Assembly: GCA_945898275.1 (NCBI GenBank)
Contig: CAMDHZ010000003.1
Location: forward strand, 62,001 to 126,000
Direction of reading: 5' to 3'
DNA length: 64,000 nucleotides
DNA from: Chitinophaga pinensis
Lineage (GTDB): Bacteria; Bacteroidota; Bacteroidia; UKL13-3
Shown one piece after another: positions 53,360 to 62,113 of this stretch (positions within the stretch are counted from its first letter, which is position 1; every line of letters starts with the position of its first letter). The notes beneath the pieces were generated by a model that did not search any database, was not told where the DNA came from, and worked only from the letters and a program-made list of their open reading frames with translations. Position numbers and translations under genes: made by a program.

Positions 53360-55873
53360 CTATAATCCTAAAATCCTTTTCCAAATTGGCTTTTCAACTT
53401 CCTTTTCTCCTTCACCATACCCAGAACCATATCCATATCCATACCCATACCCATAGCCATACCCATATCCATAACCATAGCCGTAACCACCACTATAACC
53501 ATAGCCATAGCCGTAGGCACCATAACCATAACCGTATACAGTAGCAAAATTCACATCGTTAAACACTAAACCAATATTTTTATTGGACTCATTTGCATAA
53601 ATTTCATTAATCATCCCAAAGAATGTCTTTTTTGAAACATTTTGTCTTGCAACATAAAGCACAACATCTACATGCTTCATAATATCCAAACCATCAGCAA
53701 CTAAACCAATAGGAGGGGTATCAAGAATTACAAAGTCAAAATCTTCTTTAAGCTTATTAATGATATCATAAAAGTTGTCTGACATAATTAACTCAGAAGG
53801 ATTAGGAGGTGTTGGACCAGCAGTTACAATACTTAAATTTTCTAAACCAGTTGCTTGTATTATTTGGGAAAGACTTGCTTTTCCTATTAGATAATTACTT
53901 AATCCTATACTATTATCTAATTTAAAATCTTGAAAAATCTTTGGCTTCCGTAAATCAACCCCAACCAAAACAGTTTTATAACCTCCAATAGCCAAAACCG
54001 AAGCCAAATTCATGCTCACAAAGGTTTTGCCTTCTCCAGAAATAGTTGAAGTAACCATGATGGCTCTTTTAGCATTTTTTTCACCAATATAGGCAATATT
54101 ACTTCTCAAGGTTCTGAATGACTCAGATACTTGAGATTTTGGATGATTTGCAATAACTAAGGCTGTATTTTTATCATTATGATTTATAGTTCCCACAAGC
54201 GGTATTCTGGTGTACTCCTGCAAATGAGAGTGGTTTTTGATATCTTGGTTAAAAAATTCAAAAGTTAAAATAAAAATTAATGGCAAAATTAATCCAATAC
54301 TAAAGGCTAGAATATAATTATTGGCAGGTTTTGGAAAAGTCTGCTCGCGCATAGCCGCAGCCTCTACAATTTTACTATCAGGTTCAACTCCTGCTCCTGC
54401 AATTCCAGCTTCTGCCCTCTTTTCCAATAAATAGGTATACAACTTGTCACTTAGTAAAAATTTACGATTCATTCGAAGCATTTTTTGCTCGGTTTCAGGT
54501 AATAAACTAACCTTTTGGTTTATTTTAACCATTTGGTCTTCAATAAATTTCTCATTGATTGCAAAGGATGCACGCATGCCTTTAATTGCCTCTAATAATG
54601 CCTCTGTCATACCAAGGAGTGCTTCATTTGTTTCTTTAAAAATTGGATTTTGCGGATAATAACTTGCATCTAAGGTTCTTTTCTTCACATAAAGTTCTAC
54701 CATCTGAGATGTTATAGAAACCAATGGACCATCTTCAATTCCAACTACTCCAGGTAAAACAAGCTCATCAAGTGGTTTAGATTCCTTAACATATTTTTCA
54801 AGATAATCCATGTATCGTTTTTGGAGTTGCAATTTCATTTTGTCGGTTTCGAAACCCACCAAAACTTCCATCAATTCTTCGCCTTTAGTTTCTAATGAAA
54901 TGATATTATTTCTGCTTCTGAAACTACTTAACTCATCCTCCACAACCCCTAACGTATCAGAAACTATTGAAAGTTGTTCGTCAATAAAATTTATGGTTCG
55001 TTTTGTGACAATAGACTTATCATATAAGTCAGTTTGCATATAGGTTTCAAATAACTTATTAAGAAATACAACAGTTCTTTTTTGGGAAGTGCTTTCCATA
55101 CTAATATTCAATATGGTTGCTTGTTTTGTAATTGGTGCAATGGCATATTTCCCATAAAAAAGCCCAACTTGCATTTCTTCAGTGTATAATCTTATGCTAA
55201 ACTCGGATCCAGGCTTAGTTCTGGTAACATCCCAAACAGTAAGTTTTAGTCCTATAATATCTGAATAGATTCCATTCTTTATTTTAAACCTCTGCTTTGG
55301 CATATTTACCATTGGTATAATATACTCTTTGGTTCTTATGATATAAGGATAGCCCGGAGTTTCTATTGAAACTTCTACAGTTTCATTATCAATAAACTTA
55401 AGGTTGATTTCAGTTCCAACCATTTGAACATGATTACTATCCACTTCTATTGAAAAAGGGCTATTTTGATATAAGTCAGTTTCCTTAATTGCCCCTTTGC
55501 CAGTAATGGAAACACCAAAGTCTAGGCCTTTAACTGTTTCAGCTACCATCTTCTTAGATTTTAAGATAGCAATCTCATTATCGAGGTTTCTACTTACAGA
55601 AAGCAATTGCATTCCTTCAATAAAATTCTCCATGCCTCCAGCACTTGCTCCGCGCCCTTTCTCTTTAAGAAGAATACTACCTGCTATTAAATACCTATTT
55701 TCGGAATAACGGGTAACCGTCCATGCTATTAACATTGAAACCCCAATTGAAAGGACAAAAATTGGCAGAAATGACAATATTTTTCCAATGACCATTTTAA
55801 AGTCAATTGGAATTTCTGTAACTTTATTTTTATCAACAAAATCCTCAGATTCACTAACATTGCTATTTCTCAT
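53360..55873 (-). CDS. wzc: Wzc-type tyrosine autokinase / co-polymerase with Gly-Tyr repeat tail
   Basis: An 837-residue membrane protein. The N-terminal part has a Wzz chain-length domain, with a first helix at about residues 30-55 and a large periplasmic coiled-coil region, and a second helix at about 520-545 after the PKPANNY motif. The cytoplasmic BY-kinase domain has Walker A SGEGKT with its Lys at residue 616, Walker A' VLVGVDLRKP and Walker B FDFVILDTPPIG. The C-terminal tyrosine cluster, where these kinases autophosphorylate, is a 40-residue stretch (DNA 53417-53536) with 18 Tyr, mostly alternating Gly-Tyr. It works with Wza in assembly and export. Confidence 0.93.
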   Translation of the reverse strand: MRNSNVSESEDFVDKNKVTEIPIDFKMVIGKILSFLPIFVLSIGVSMLIAWTVTRYSENRYLIAGSILLKEKGRGASAGGMENFIEGMQLLSVSRNLDNEIAILKSKKMVAETVKGLDFGVSITGKGAIKETDLYQNSPFSIEVDSNHVQMVGTEINLKFIDNETVEVSIETPGYPYIIRTKEYIIPMVNMPKQRFKIKNGIYSDIIGLKLTVWDVTRTKPGSEFSIRLYTEEMQVGLFYGKYAIAPITKQATILNISMESTSQKRTVVFLNKLFETYMQTDLYDKSIVTKRTINFIDEQLSIVSDTLGVVEDELSSFRSRNNIISLETKGEELMEVLVGFETDKMKLQLQKRYMDYLEKYVKESKPLDELVLPGVVGIEDGPLVSITSQMVELYVKKRTLDASYYPQNPIFKETNEALLGMTEALLEAIKGMRASFAINEKFIEDQMVKINQKVSLLPETEQKMLRMNRKFLLSDKLYTYLLEKRAEAGIAGAGVEPDSKIVEAAAMREQTFPKPANNYILAFSIGLILPLIFILTFEFFNQDIKNHSHLQEYTRIPLVGTINHNDKNTALVIANHPKSQVSESFRTLRSNIAYIGEKNAKRAIMVTSTISGEGKTFVSMNLASVLAIGGYKTVLVGVDLRKPKIFQDFKLDNSIGLSNYLIGKASLSQIIQATGLENLSIVTAGPTPPNPSELIMSDNFYDIINKLKEDFDFVILDTPPIGLVADGLDIMKHVDVVLYVARQNVSKKTFFGMINEIYANESNKNIGLVFNDVNFATVYGYGYGAYGYGYGYSGGYGYGYGYGYGYGYGYGYGYGSGYGEGEKEVEKPIWKRILGL
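53417..53536 (-). repeat. Gly-Tyr coding hexanucleotide repeat in wzc
   Basis: 120 bases encoding 40 residues with 18 tyrosines, made of 6-base GGN-TAY units and small interruptions (one Ala insert, Ser-Gly breaks). The longest uninterrupted run is ten Tyr-Gly units. Third positions vary (Gly codons GGA, GGG, GGC and GGT; Tyr TAT and TAC), so it is an imperfect microsatellite held by selection on the protein rather than a recent expansion. Unit changes would lengthen or shorten the tail without breaking the frame. Confidence 0.92.
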
Positions 55874-56715
55874 TGACTTATGGCTTTAAATAAAACGTAT
55901 GTATTTACTACTAAAAAAAATGTATTGATAATTGGAACTAAAGTCGCAAGAGATCTTTCAAAACTTGAGAAATCACCTACAGTTCTTGTTTTCAGTGGAA
56001 TAATATACACTAAATCATTTGGTTGCATATACCAATATGGGGAATTCATAATACTTCGGTCTGTAAGATCTAATTTAATCATTTTAACGCCTTCAGGATA
56101 TTGTCTATACAATTGAACCTCATTACGAACAGCATTGTCTCGTAAATCACCAGCCCTCAAAATGGCATCTAAAATACTAACCTTATTTTGCTGAAAGAAG
56201 AATTGCCCTGGAGCATTTACAGCGCCTAAAATACTAAACCTAAACTCGGCCATTTTTACCTGTAAAAAAAACACTTTAAAGTATTTTGCCAACTGTTCGG
56301 ATAAAACATTTCTTGCCGCGTCTAAGTCTAAACCAGAAACCTTTACCTTTCCAACATATGGCAATTCAACAAATCCTAGTGGGTCTACTGTGAATCCAGT
56401 GAAGTAATAAGGAGACCCTAAACCCCCACCAACCATTGCCTGACCTTGAGCACTTGGAACAAAAAGTTTGTTTAATTTATCATCCTCTGACAAAAGACTT
56501 ATGTATAAAATATCCCCAATTTGTATTTTATAATTATAAGGCTGAACAATTATATGTTCACTTGAATCCATTTTAACATTTCCTTTGTCTTGAATGTATA
56601 AAAATTTCTTATTACTAACGCATGATGTTAGCAACAATAGGCCAAATATTAAACCCATACCAATGGGCTTAAGTATACTTGGCATTTTTCTTAAACTTTC
56701 TTTCATTTTATGCAA
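55870..56715 (-). CDS. wza: Wza-type polysaccharide export lipoprotein
   Basis: A 281-residue outer-membrane export protein. The N-terminal signal ends in a lipobox LLLTSC with the lipidated Cys at residue 32. NYKIQIGDILYISLL and the following region form the polysaccharide biosynthesis/export domain, and FSILGAVNAPGQFFFQQNKV begins a SLBB domain. The last 25 residues are hydrophobic and could be a membrane helix, as in many Bacteroidota Wza proteins. It overlaps wzc by 4 bases, and the NusG-like gene upstream by 8 bases. Confidence 0.92.
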   Translation of the reverse strand: MHKMKESLRKMPSILKPIGMGLIFGLLLLTSCVSNKKFLYIQDKGNVKMDSSEHIIVQPYNYKIQIGDILYISLLSEDDKLNKLFVPSAQGQAMVGGGLGSPYYFTGFTVDPLGFVELPYVGKVKVSGLDLDAARNVLSEQLAKYFKVFFLQVKMAEFRFSILGAVNAPGQFFFQQNKVSILDAILRAGDLRDNAVRNEVQLYRQYPEGVKMIKLDLTDRSIMNSPYWYMQPNDLVYIIPLKTRTVGDFSSFERSLATLVPIINTFFLVVNTYVLFKAISQ

Positions 56716-57265
56716 TTTTGCTTGTATTATTTTTCTTGATTCGAATATAGTCTAATGGCAAGGAAACACAAACTACTTGTTGCATCGTTTTAAGTTCAAT
56801 CACAACTTGTTGATTTCCCTTTTTATTTAAAAACTTACCCTCACAACCCATCAAAGGACCAGCTATAATTTCTATCTCCTCCCCTTCTTGATGCATTAAA
56901 CTTCCTTCGTTGGACTCAGAAATAATGATTTCGCCAATATTTCCTAAAAGCCTTTTTACCAACTCAATTTCGCGAGGATCAACAATAGCTGGTCTGCCAT
57001 TGTAATTAATTAACCTAGAGGCACCGGCAACCGAAAGTACTTGATAAATGCTTTTTTCTAATACGATATTAATAAAAATATAGCTTTTAAATAAGGGCTC
57101 CTCAACCCATTTTTTTCTATCACTCCACTGCTTAATGGTCCTTTGCAATGGCAAAAAATACTCAATTCCCATTTTATTGTAAGAGGCAGCAACTTTCTTT
57201 TCTGCTCGAGGGTTTGTGTATAATAAATACCATTTTTTTTCTGATTTAGGCAGTATTTCTCTCAT
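56708..57265 (-). CDS. UpxY/RfaH-like NusG-family antiterminator
   Basis: A 185-residue NusG-like protein. The NGN domain covers about residues 10-115 (KKWYLLYTNPRAEKKVAASY, KKWVEEPLFKSYIFINI), and a KOW motif lies near residue 130-160 (GEEIEIIAGPLMGCEGKFL). Specialised NusG paralogues of the UpxY type are first genes of capsule operons in Bacteroides and stop RNA polymerase from terminating early. Its position as the first gene of a 51-gene minus-strand run fits this exactly. It would act on RNA polymerase in cis on the operon, with its recruitment site probably in the 5' leader. Confidence 0.9.
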   Translation of the reverse strand: MREILPKSEKKWYLLYTNPRAEKKVAASYNKMGIEYFLPLQRTIKQWSDRKKWVEEPLFKSYIFINIVLEKSIYQVLSVAGASRLINYNGRPAIVDPREIELVKRLLGNIGEIIISESNEGSLMHQEGEEIEIIAGPLMGCEGKFLNKKGNQQVVIELKTMQQVVCVSLPLDYIRIKKNNTSKIA

Positions 57266-57382
57266 AAAAGTTTTGCAAAATAAGTTGAATTAAGGTCTTT
57301 TCCACAAATTATGTTTTAGTAAATTTTTATTTGGTGCCGTTTTACCTGATTTTTGGTAAAATTATAATTTTCTAAAAACGAA
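57266..57382. promoter_or_regulatory. Divergent intergenic region with probable promoters for both blocks
   Basis: This 117-base gap separates the minus-strand antiterminator operon from the plus-strand exosortase genes, so start sites for both should be here. I could not find a clean Bacteroidota consensus (TAnnTTTG at -7); several near matches exist. An exact 7-bp dyad, TTTTACC at 57340-57346 and GGTAAAA at 57355-57361 with an 8-base spacer, lies close to the plus-strand start and could be an operator or leader hairpin. Confidence 0.5.
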
Positions 57383-57886
57383 ATGCATCCCTCCTTAAAA
57401 TTTTTGCTAAAATTTGGATCATCCTACCTATTTGGAAATTTATTATACTGGATAATTATAGATAAAATTAAGCCAGACCCATTTACACAATTTGCTGCCT
57501 ATTTACTTGATGTTTGCTTCTCGTCTATAAGCACTCAACTCAGAAATGATGCTTCAGGATTTATGGTTTTGCTAAACCAAAAAGCTATTGTTAACTTAGC
57601 AGAGGGTTGCAATGGATTGGCCATTTGGATTACATTGGTTTCGTTTTGTTTAGCCTATGGAGGTAAACTCAAATCTTTTTTTTGGTTCATCCCAGCAAGT
57701 TTTGCAATATTACAAATTGGCAATATTTTAAGGCTTTGGATTTTGGTTCAAATTAAAACTACGAATGCAAGCTATTTCCCATTATTTCACGAATACATTT
57801 TTCCAGCTATTCTATACGGCTTTGCATTTCTAATTATGGTTTTTTGGGTAAAATATCAAAATAACCTTTCAAAGAAATCGAATTAA
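57383..57886 (+). CDS. xrtF: XrtF-type exosortase
   Basis: A 167-residue integral membrane protein, compact as expected for XrtF. The exosortase triad is visible: Cys76 in LAEGCNGLA, Arg117 in NILRLW and His136 in FPLFHEYIF. Hydrophobic helices surround these residues. Exosortases process proteins with C-terminal sorting signals (PEP-CTERM type) and are tied to extracellular polysaccharide loci; XrtF is the version described in Flavobacteriia. It is followed at 6 bases by its small membrane partner. No obvious sorting-signal target lies in the window. Confidence 0.85.
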   Translation: MHPSLKFLLKFGSSYLFGNLLYWIIIDKIKPDPFTQFAAYLLDVCFSSISTQLRNDASGFMVLLNQKAIVNLAEGCNGLAIWITLVSFCLAYGGKLKSFFWFIPASFAILQIGNILRLWILVQIKTTNASYFPLFHEYIFPAILYGFAFLIMVFWVKYQNNLSKKSN

Positions 57887-57892
57887 CCCAAT

Positions 57893-58291
57893 ATGCTAAA
57901 AAAAGAAAATTTTTTACTCTTGGGAATTATCTTGATTAATTTCTCCCTGCAATCTTTAAATCCATTTAGTTTTACTTTCAAAAACTATTATGAATGGGAT
58001 GGGATTACTAAATTATTACCAGATTTTCTTGCAAACAAACTGATTAGGTTAAGTTTAAATTTAGCAGGTTTGAACCTAATGATTGGTTATAAAAATGTAA
58101 ATCGGAATATTTTATTGGCATTTTTCTTAGCCATGGCTATTCTAATAAGCATTTACTTTAGCTCTTACCTTTGGTTCATTCCAATTGAAATTAGTAAATT
58201 CTTAAATCCAATTTTATTTTCTCCACTGCTTGTGATTGGCTCATTTGCTTATAAATTAGCAGGACATAAGACACAGAAGTATGATTCTTAA
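57893..58291 (+). CDS. Exosortase-F-associated small membrane protein
   Basis: A 132-residue hydrophobic protein with about four predicted helices and little else. Its size, its position directly after xrtF and the NIL-rich core fit the small protein always found beside XrtF in Flavobacteriia. Its function is not known; it may assist the exosortase. The gene overlaps the next one by 11 bases, which suggests that the large membrane protein after it is expressed together. Confidence 0.65.
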   Translation: MLKKENFLLLGIILINFSLQSLNPFSFTFKNYYEWDGITKLLPDFLANKLIRLSLNLAGLNLMIGYKNVNRNILLAFFLAMAILISIYFSSYLWFIPIEISKFLNPILFSPLLVIGSFAYKLAGHKTQKYDS

Positions 58292-60026
58292 TTTATTAAT
58301 TGGTATAATAATTAGCTTTTTAGCTTACTATTATGGGGTATTACCTTTTGTGTTCGGCAATAAAAAAATTCCAGAAAACCCTTTTTTCATTTCATTAATA
58401 GGAATTGGCATTCTTGGGATTTTTAGCCAATTCATTTTACTCGGGGGCAAAGCAGATTCGTTTTCACTATTGGTTATAATCATAGGTGGCCTTGTTATAA
58501 AATGGCGTTATGCTCATTTGGTTCAAACCGAAACAAAAAAAAGTTTAATTGCACTTGCTCATTTTCCCGAAACAAGTTTATATGCTTTCTTAATTTGCTC
58601 TATACTAATAGCTTACCAAAGTGCTCAAGTTACCAAAATAAACGACATGGGCATGTATTATTTACAAACCATCAAATGGGTGGAATCCTATGGTTTAGTG
58701 AAAGGTATTGCAAACTTGCATCCAGCTTACGGTTTGTTTAGTGCTTGGCATAGCTTAACTGCTTTGTTTTCTTGCCACAATTTTTTGACAGCGATTGGCA
58801 TGCCTGAAACATTAAAATATTTAGGTTTAAATGGACTATTATTATCATTAAGCTTGGGTTATTTCCTGTGGGAAGGTGTTAATAAACCTAACTCCTATTT
58901 ATTTATTTATAGTCTAATTTCAATTTTTTTAGGCTTTCTTTATTTAAGTGCTCCTTCACCAGACTTGCCAATAATCATTTATACTGGACTTTTGGTTTAC
59001 TTAGCCTTAGGAAAAGAAGAGTTAAATTGGGTCATTTTTATTTTAAGTTGTTTTGCATTTTCACTTAAGCCTCCAGCCTTGCTCCCAGTAATTATTGGAC
59101 TATTAGCGTTCAAAAATTTATGGCTTCTATTTAAAATAGAGCAATCTGGTTTGAGCCAAGCAAAAAAAATTGTACGTATTTCAAGTTTATTGTTAATGCC
59201 AATTTTGCTGTTAGCGCCATTAATTTATAAGAATCATATTGTTTCAGGTCATATACTTTACCCCATGTCAAATCAGTCGTTTTCATCAGTAGCAAAATAT
59301 TTGCCTAAACCAGAATGGCAAGTTCCAGCGGATTGGAATCAAGCCTACCGCACTGGAATTATTAACTGGGGAAATAAAGATGATTTTAGCACCAGCGTTG
59401 TTAAAACAAACATCCAAAATAATTCAATCATAAATCAATTTACGGTTTGGTGGTTGCGCGCTGGGTATAAAGGTTTAGTTAATAAACTCATTAGCTTTAT
59501 TTGGATTTTTGGATTTGTAATTTTGCTTTTACATAAATCTAAACGCCTGTCTTTGGGTAAAACAATCACCAATACAATGCGTTTTTTTATTGGTTTGACC
59601 CTACTAATCCTGGTTATTGAATGGTTAATTCTAAGACAGTATAGGTTATTACTTCCAAGTACCATTGTGCTAAGTTCATTAAGTCTGGGTCTTTTTATTC
59701 CGAGAAAGATTTCGGAAAAAATGACATTTTTACCGTCAATAATTTTAGTTGCTTTTTTATTTCTAAGCTTCATACCTTTTTCACTCATGAAAGATAGCTC
59801 TCGTAATAAGCAAATCACTAATTTTGAAGGTTTTGAACCAAGAAATCTTATCCTGCCATTTTATCAATATCAAGATACTTCTGTATTTAAAGGCTATTGT
59901 TGGGACAAACCTTTACCTTGCCAAAGTGTAAGTCATAGGCAATTCTTGCATCAATTTGGATACGAGGTGCAAAGCTTAGGAAATTCAACTTCAGAAGGGT
60001 TTAAGATGGTGTCGGTGAAAAAATGA
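58281..60026 (+). CDS. Large polytopic membrane protein of unknown function
   Basis: A 581-residue protein with about 12 hydrophobic helices spread over its length. Between helices there are TKINDMGMYYLQTIKWVESY and ANLHPAYGLFSAWHSLTALF, conserved-looking loops that recall membrane proteins annotated as LIC_10190-like or GT-C-type, but I cannot confirm either. The C-terminal 60 residues are soluble with two Cys (GYCWDKPLPCQS). It follows the XrtF pair with overlap. It may act as a glycosyltransferase, polymerase or ligase for the glycan, which is inference from size and context. Confidence 0.5.
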   Translation: MILNLLIGIIISFLAYYYGVLPFVFGNKKIPENPFFISLIGIGILGIFSQFILLGGKADSFSLLVIIIGGLVIKWRYAHLVQTETKKSLIALAHFPETSLYAFLICSILIAYQSAQVTKINDMGMYYLQTIKWVESYGLVKGIANLHPAYGLFSAWHSLTALFSCHNFLTAIGMPETLKYLGLNGLLLSLSLGYFLWEGVNKPNSYLFIYSLISIFLGFLYLSAPSPDLPIIIYTGLLVYLALGKEELNWVIFILSCFAFSLKPPALLPVIIGLLAFKNLWLLFKIEQSGLSQAKKIVRISSLLLMPILLLAPLIYKNHIVSGHILYPMSNQSFSSVAKYLPKPEWQVPADWNQAYRTGIINWGNKDDFSTSVVKTNIQNNSIINQFTVWWLRAGYKGLVNKLISFIWIFGFVILLLHKSKRLSLGKTITNTMRFFIGLTLLILVIEWLILRQYRLLLPSTIVLSSLSLGLFIPRKISEKMTFLPSIILVAFLFLSFIPFSLMKDSSRNKQITNFEGFEPRNLILPFYQYQDTSVFKGYCWDKPLPCQSVSHRQFLHQFGYEVQSLGNSTSEGFKMVSVKK

Positions 60027-60121
60027 AATTTTAATTCCAATATTTATTATTAAAATTGCAAATTAATGTGCGGTAAATTGGTTTTTAATTTCTTTTTAAT
60101 CTAAATCATAAACTTAAACCT

Positions 60122-62092
60122 ATGAAACTGTTAAGGGTTATCTTTTCAAAATCTAGTCAAGTGCCACGTTGGTTCATATTACTATTTGATATTGGTTTAT
60201 GTGCACTAGCTTATGTTTTAGCAATTGTCTCTAGATATACACTAGACTTTAATGTAATTAATTTATATGATGCCTTATCAGCAATTCCAATATTATTATT
60301 GGTAAAAGCTGTTTCAATAAGTTATTTTAGACTACATGCATTTGTAATAAGGCACACGAGTATTCAAGATGGAGTAAGGATTTTTTACGCCATGAGTACT
60401 TCATTTTTATTTTTATTTATAATCGATTCGGTTTATCTTTATTTCCCTTTAAAAAAGGAGCATATTTTTCCAGTTACTTTACTACTAGTTGACTTTATAT
60501 TATCCACTTTCTTTTTAGGCAGTTTTAGATTATTTGTTCGTTTAATGTTTATTAGGATCAATTCTAACTCCAAATCAGACAAAGAACCATATGCGGTGTA
60601 TGGTGCTGGATCTTCAGGGATTATTGCAAAAAGAAAATTAGAATTAGAAAGCGAGCATGGAATTAAAGTGGTAGCATTTTTTCACAATGGAAGCACCACA
60701 TTTGAAAAAATATTGGATGGCGTAACCATATACAATGGAAACCACGATTTAGAGTCTGTAATCAGAAAGCTTGAAATAAAACAATTAGTAATTGCTGATC
60801 AAGACTTACCAATTAGCAAAAAACAAGATGTAATTGAAAGATGTTTAAACCTAAATGTAATTGTAAGAACGGTTCCTCCAGTTGAAAAATGGATCAATGG
60901 AGAACTTAGTTTTAAACAAATTAAACAAGCGAAGATTGAAGATCTGATTGAGCGCGACGTAATTAAGCTAAACAAAGATGCCATCGGCAATCAGGTAAAT
61001 AATAAGGTAGTAATGGTTACAGGAGCAGGCGGATCCATAGGCTCTGAAATGGTGAGACAATTGCTAAAATTTAAGCCAAAGAAACTTGTTTGCGTTGATA
61101 AGGATGAATTTAAATTATACGAATTAGATTCGGAAATATCAGAAAATCATCCTGGTGCATTAAACACTTTTGTGGATATTGTTGTTGCTGATATTACCAA
61201 TAAGCCAAGAATGACAAGAGTTTTCGAGGCATTCCACCCTGAAATCATTTACCATGCTGCGGCATATAAGCATGTTCCATTAATGGAAGAAAACCCTGGT
61301 GAAGCAGTTTGGACTAATATAAATGGGACCAAAACAGTATCTGATTTAGCTGTTGAATTTAGTGCAAGTAAGTTTGTAATGGTGAGCACAGACAAAGCTG
61401 TAAACCCAACTAATGTAATGGGTGCAAGTAAAAGAATTGCTGAAATTTATGTTCAAAGTTTAAATAATCACCTAATCAAAACGGATGGAACCAAAACAAG
61501 ATTCATCACCACAAGGTTTGGAAATGTACTTGGTTCTAGTGGTTCTGTGATCCCTAGGTTTAGAAAACAAATTGAGGAAGGCGGTCCAATTACAGTTACC
61601 CACCCAGATATTACAAGATACTTCATGACCATTCCAGAAGCATGCCAATTGGTTTTAGAAGCTGGAAACATGGGTAAAGGAGGAGAAATATTCATCTTTG
61701 ATATGGGTAAAAGCACCAAGATTGTTGATTTGGCTAAAAAAATGGTAAAATTAAGTGGTTTGACCCTAGGAAAAGACATTCAAATCATTTATACAGGATT
61801 AAGACCCGGAGAAAAAATATTTGAAGAGCTCTTGAATGACCAAGAAAATTCGTTGCAAACACATCATGAGAAAATCATGATTGGCAAAGTTAGAGAGTAT
61901 GATTTCATTGAAACTAAATCAAGAATTGAGGATCTAATTAATAGTTATTCGTCCCAAGATAACATGTTAATTGTGGGCAAAATGAAAAAACTCGTACCTG
62001 AATTTAAAAGTAAAAACTCAATTTTCGAAAGTTTGGATAATGATGTAACCTTGCCAAACTCAAATGATTTACAAAAAATGCTATTACAATAG
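60122..62092 (+). CDS. WbpM/PglF/FlaA1-type nucleotide-sugar 4,6-dehydratase
   Basis: A 656-residue membrane-attached enzyme. The first 130 residues hold about four transmembrane helices, followed by a Rossmann-like domain at about 155-280 (YAVYGAGSSGIIAKRKLELE). The SDR domain starts near residue 299 with VTGAGGSIGSEMVRQ, carries VSTDKAVNPTNVMGASK, in which the usual catalytic Tyr is Met433 with K437, as in WbpM/PglF. It converts UDP-GlcNAc to a 4-keto-6-deoxy sugar, the step before 2,4-diamino- or related sugars. It heads the last three genes of the plus block after a 95-base gap. Confidence 0.92.
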   Translation: MKLLRVIFSKSSQVPRWFILLFDIGLCALAYVLAIVSRYTLDFNVINLYDALSAIPILLLVKAVSISYFRLHAFVIRHTSIQDGVRIFYAMSTSFLFLFIIDSVYLYFPLKKEHIFPVTLLLVDFILSTFFLGSFRLFVRLMFIRINSNSKSDKEPYAVYGAGSSGIIAKRKLELESEHGIKVVAFFHNGSTTFEKILDGVTIYNGNHDLESVIRKLEIKQLVIADQDLPISKKQDVIERCLNLNVIVRTVPPVEKWINGELSFKQIKQAKIEDLIERDVIKLNKDAIGNQVNNKVVMVTGAGGSIGSEMVRQLLKFKPKKLVCVDKDEFKLYELDSEISENHPGALNTFVDIVVADITNKPRMTRVFEAFHPEIIYHAAAYKHVPLMEENPGEAVWTNINGTKTVSDLAVEFSASKFVMVSTDKAVNPTNVMGASKRIAEIYVQSLNNHLIKTDGTKTRFITTRFGNVLGSSGSVIPRFRKQIEEGGPITVTHPDITRYFMTIPEACQLVLEAGNMGKGGEIFIFDMGKSTKIVDLAKKMVKLSGLTLGKDIQIIYTGLRPGEKIFEELLNDQENSLQTHHEKIMIGKVREYDFIETKSRIEDLINSYSSQDNMLIVGKMKKLVPEFKSKNSIFESLDNDVTLPNSNDLQKMLLQ

Positions 62093-62113
62093 TTGATTAA
62101 AAACTTTAAATAA

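Noticed and set aside
53412-53540. Possible CRISPR or tandem DNA repeat array
   Set aside because: Units are 6 bases without spacers and lie in frame in wzc.
53263-53544. Plus-strand open frame with a His-rich, alternating His repeat protein
   Set aside because: It is the antisense of the Gly-Tyr repeat of wzc; the His-x alternation follows directly from the opposite strand of that repeat.
60027-60057. A/T-only 9-bp inverted repeat after the large membrane protein gene
   Set aside because: Composed only of A and T, weak stem and no clear tail; could arise by chance in AT-rich sequence.
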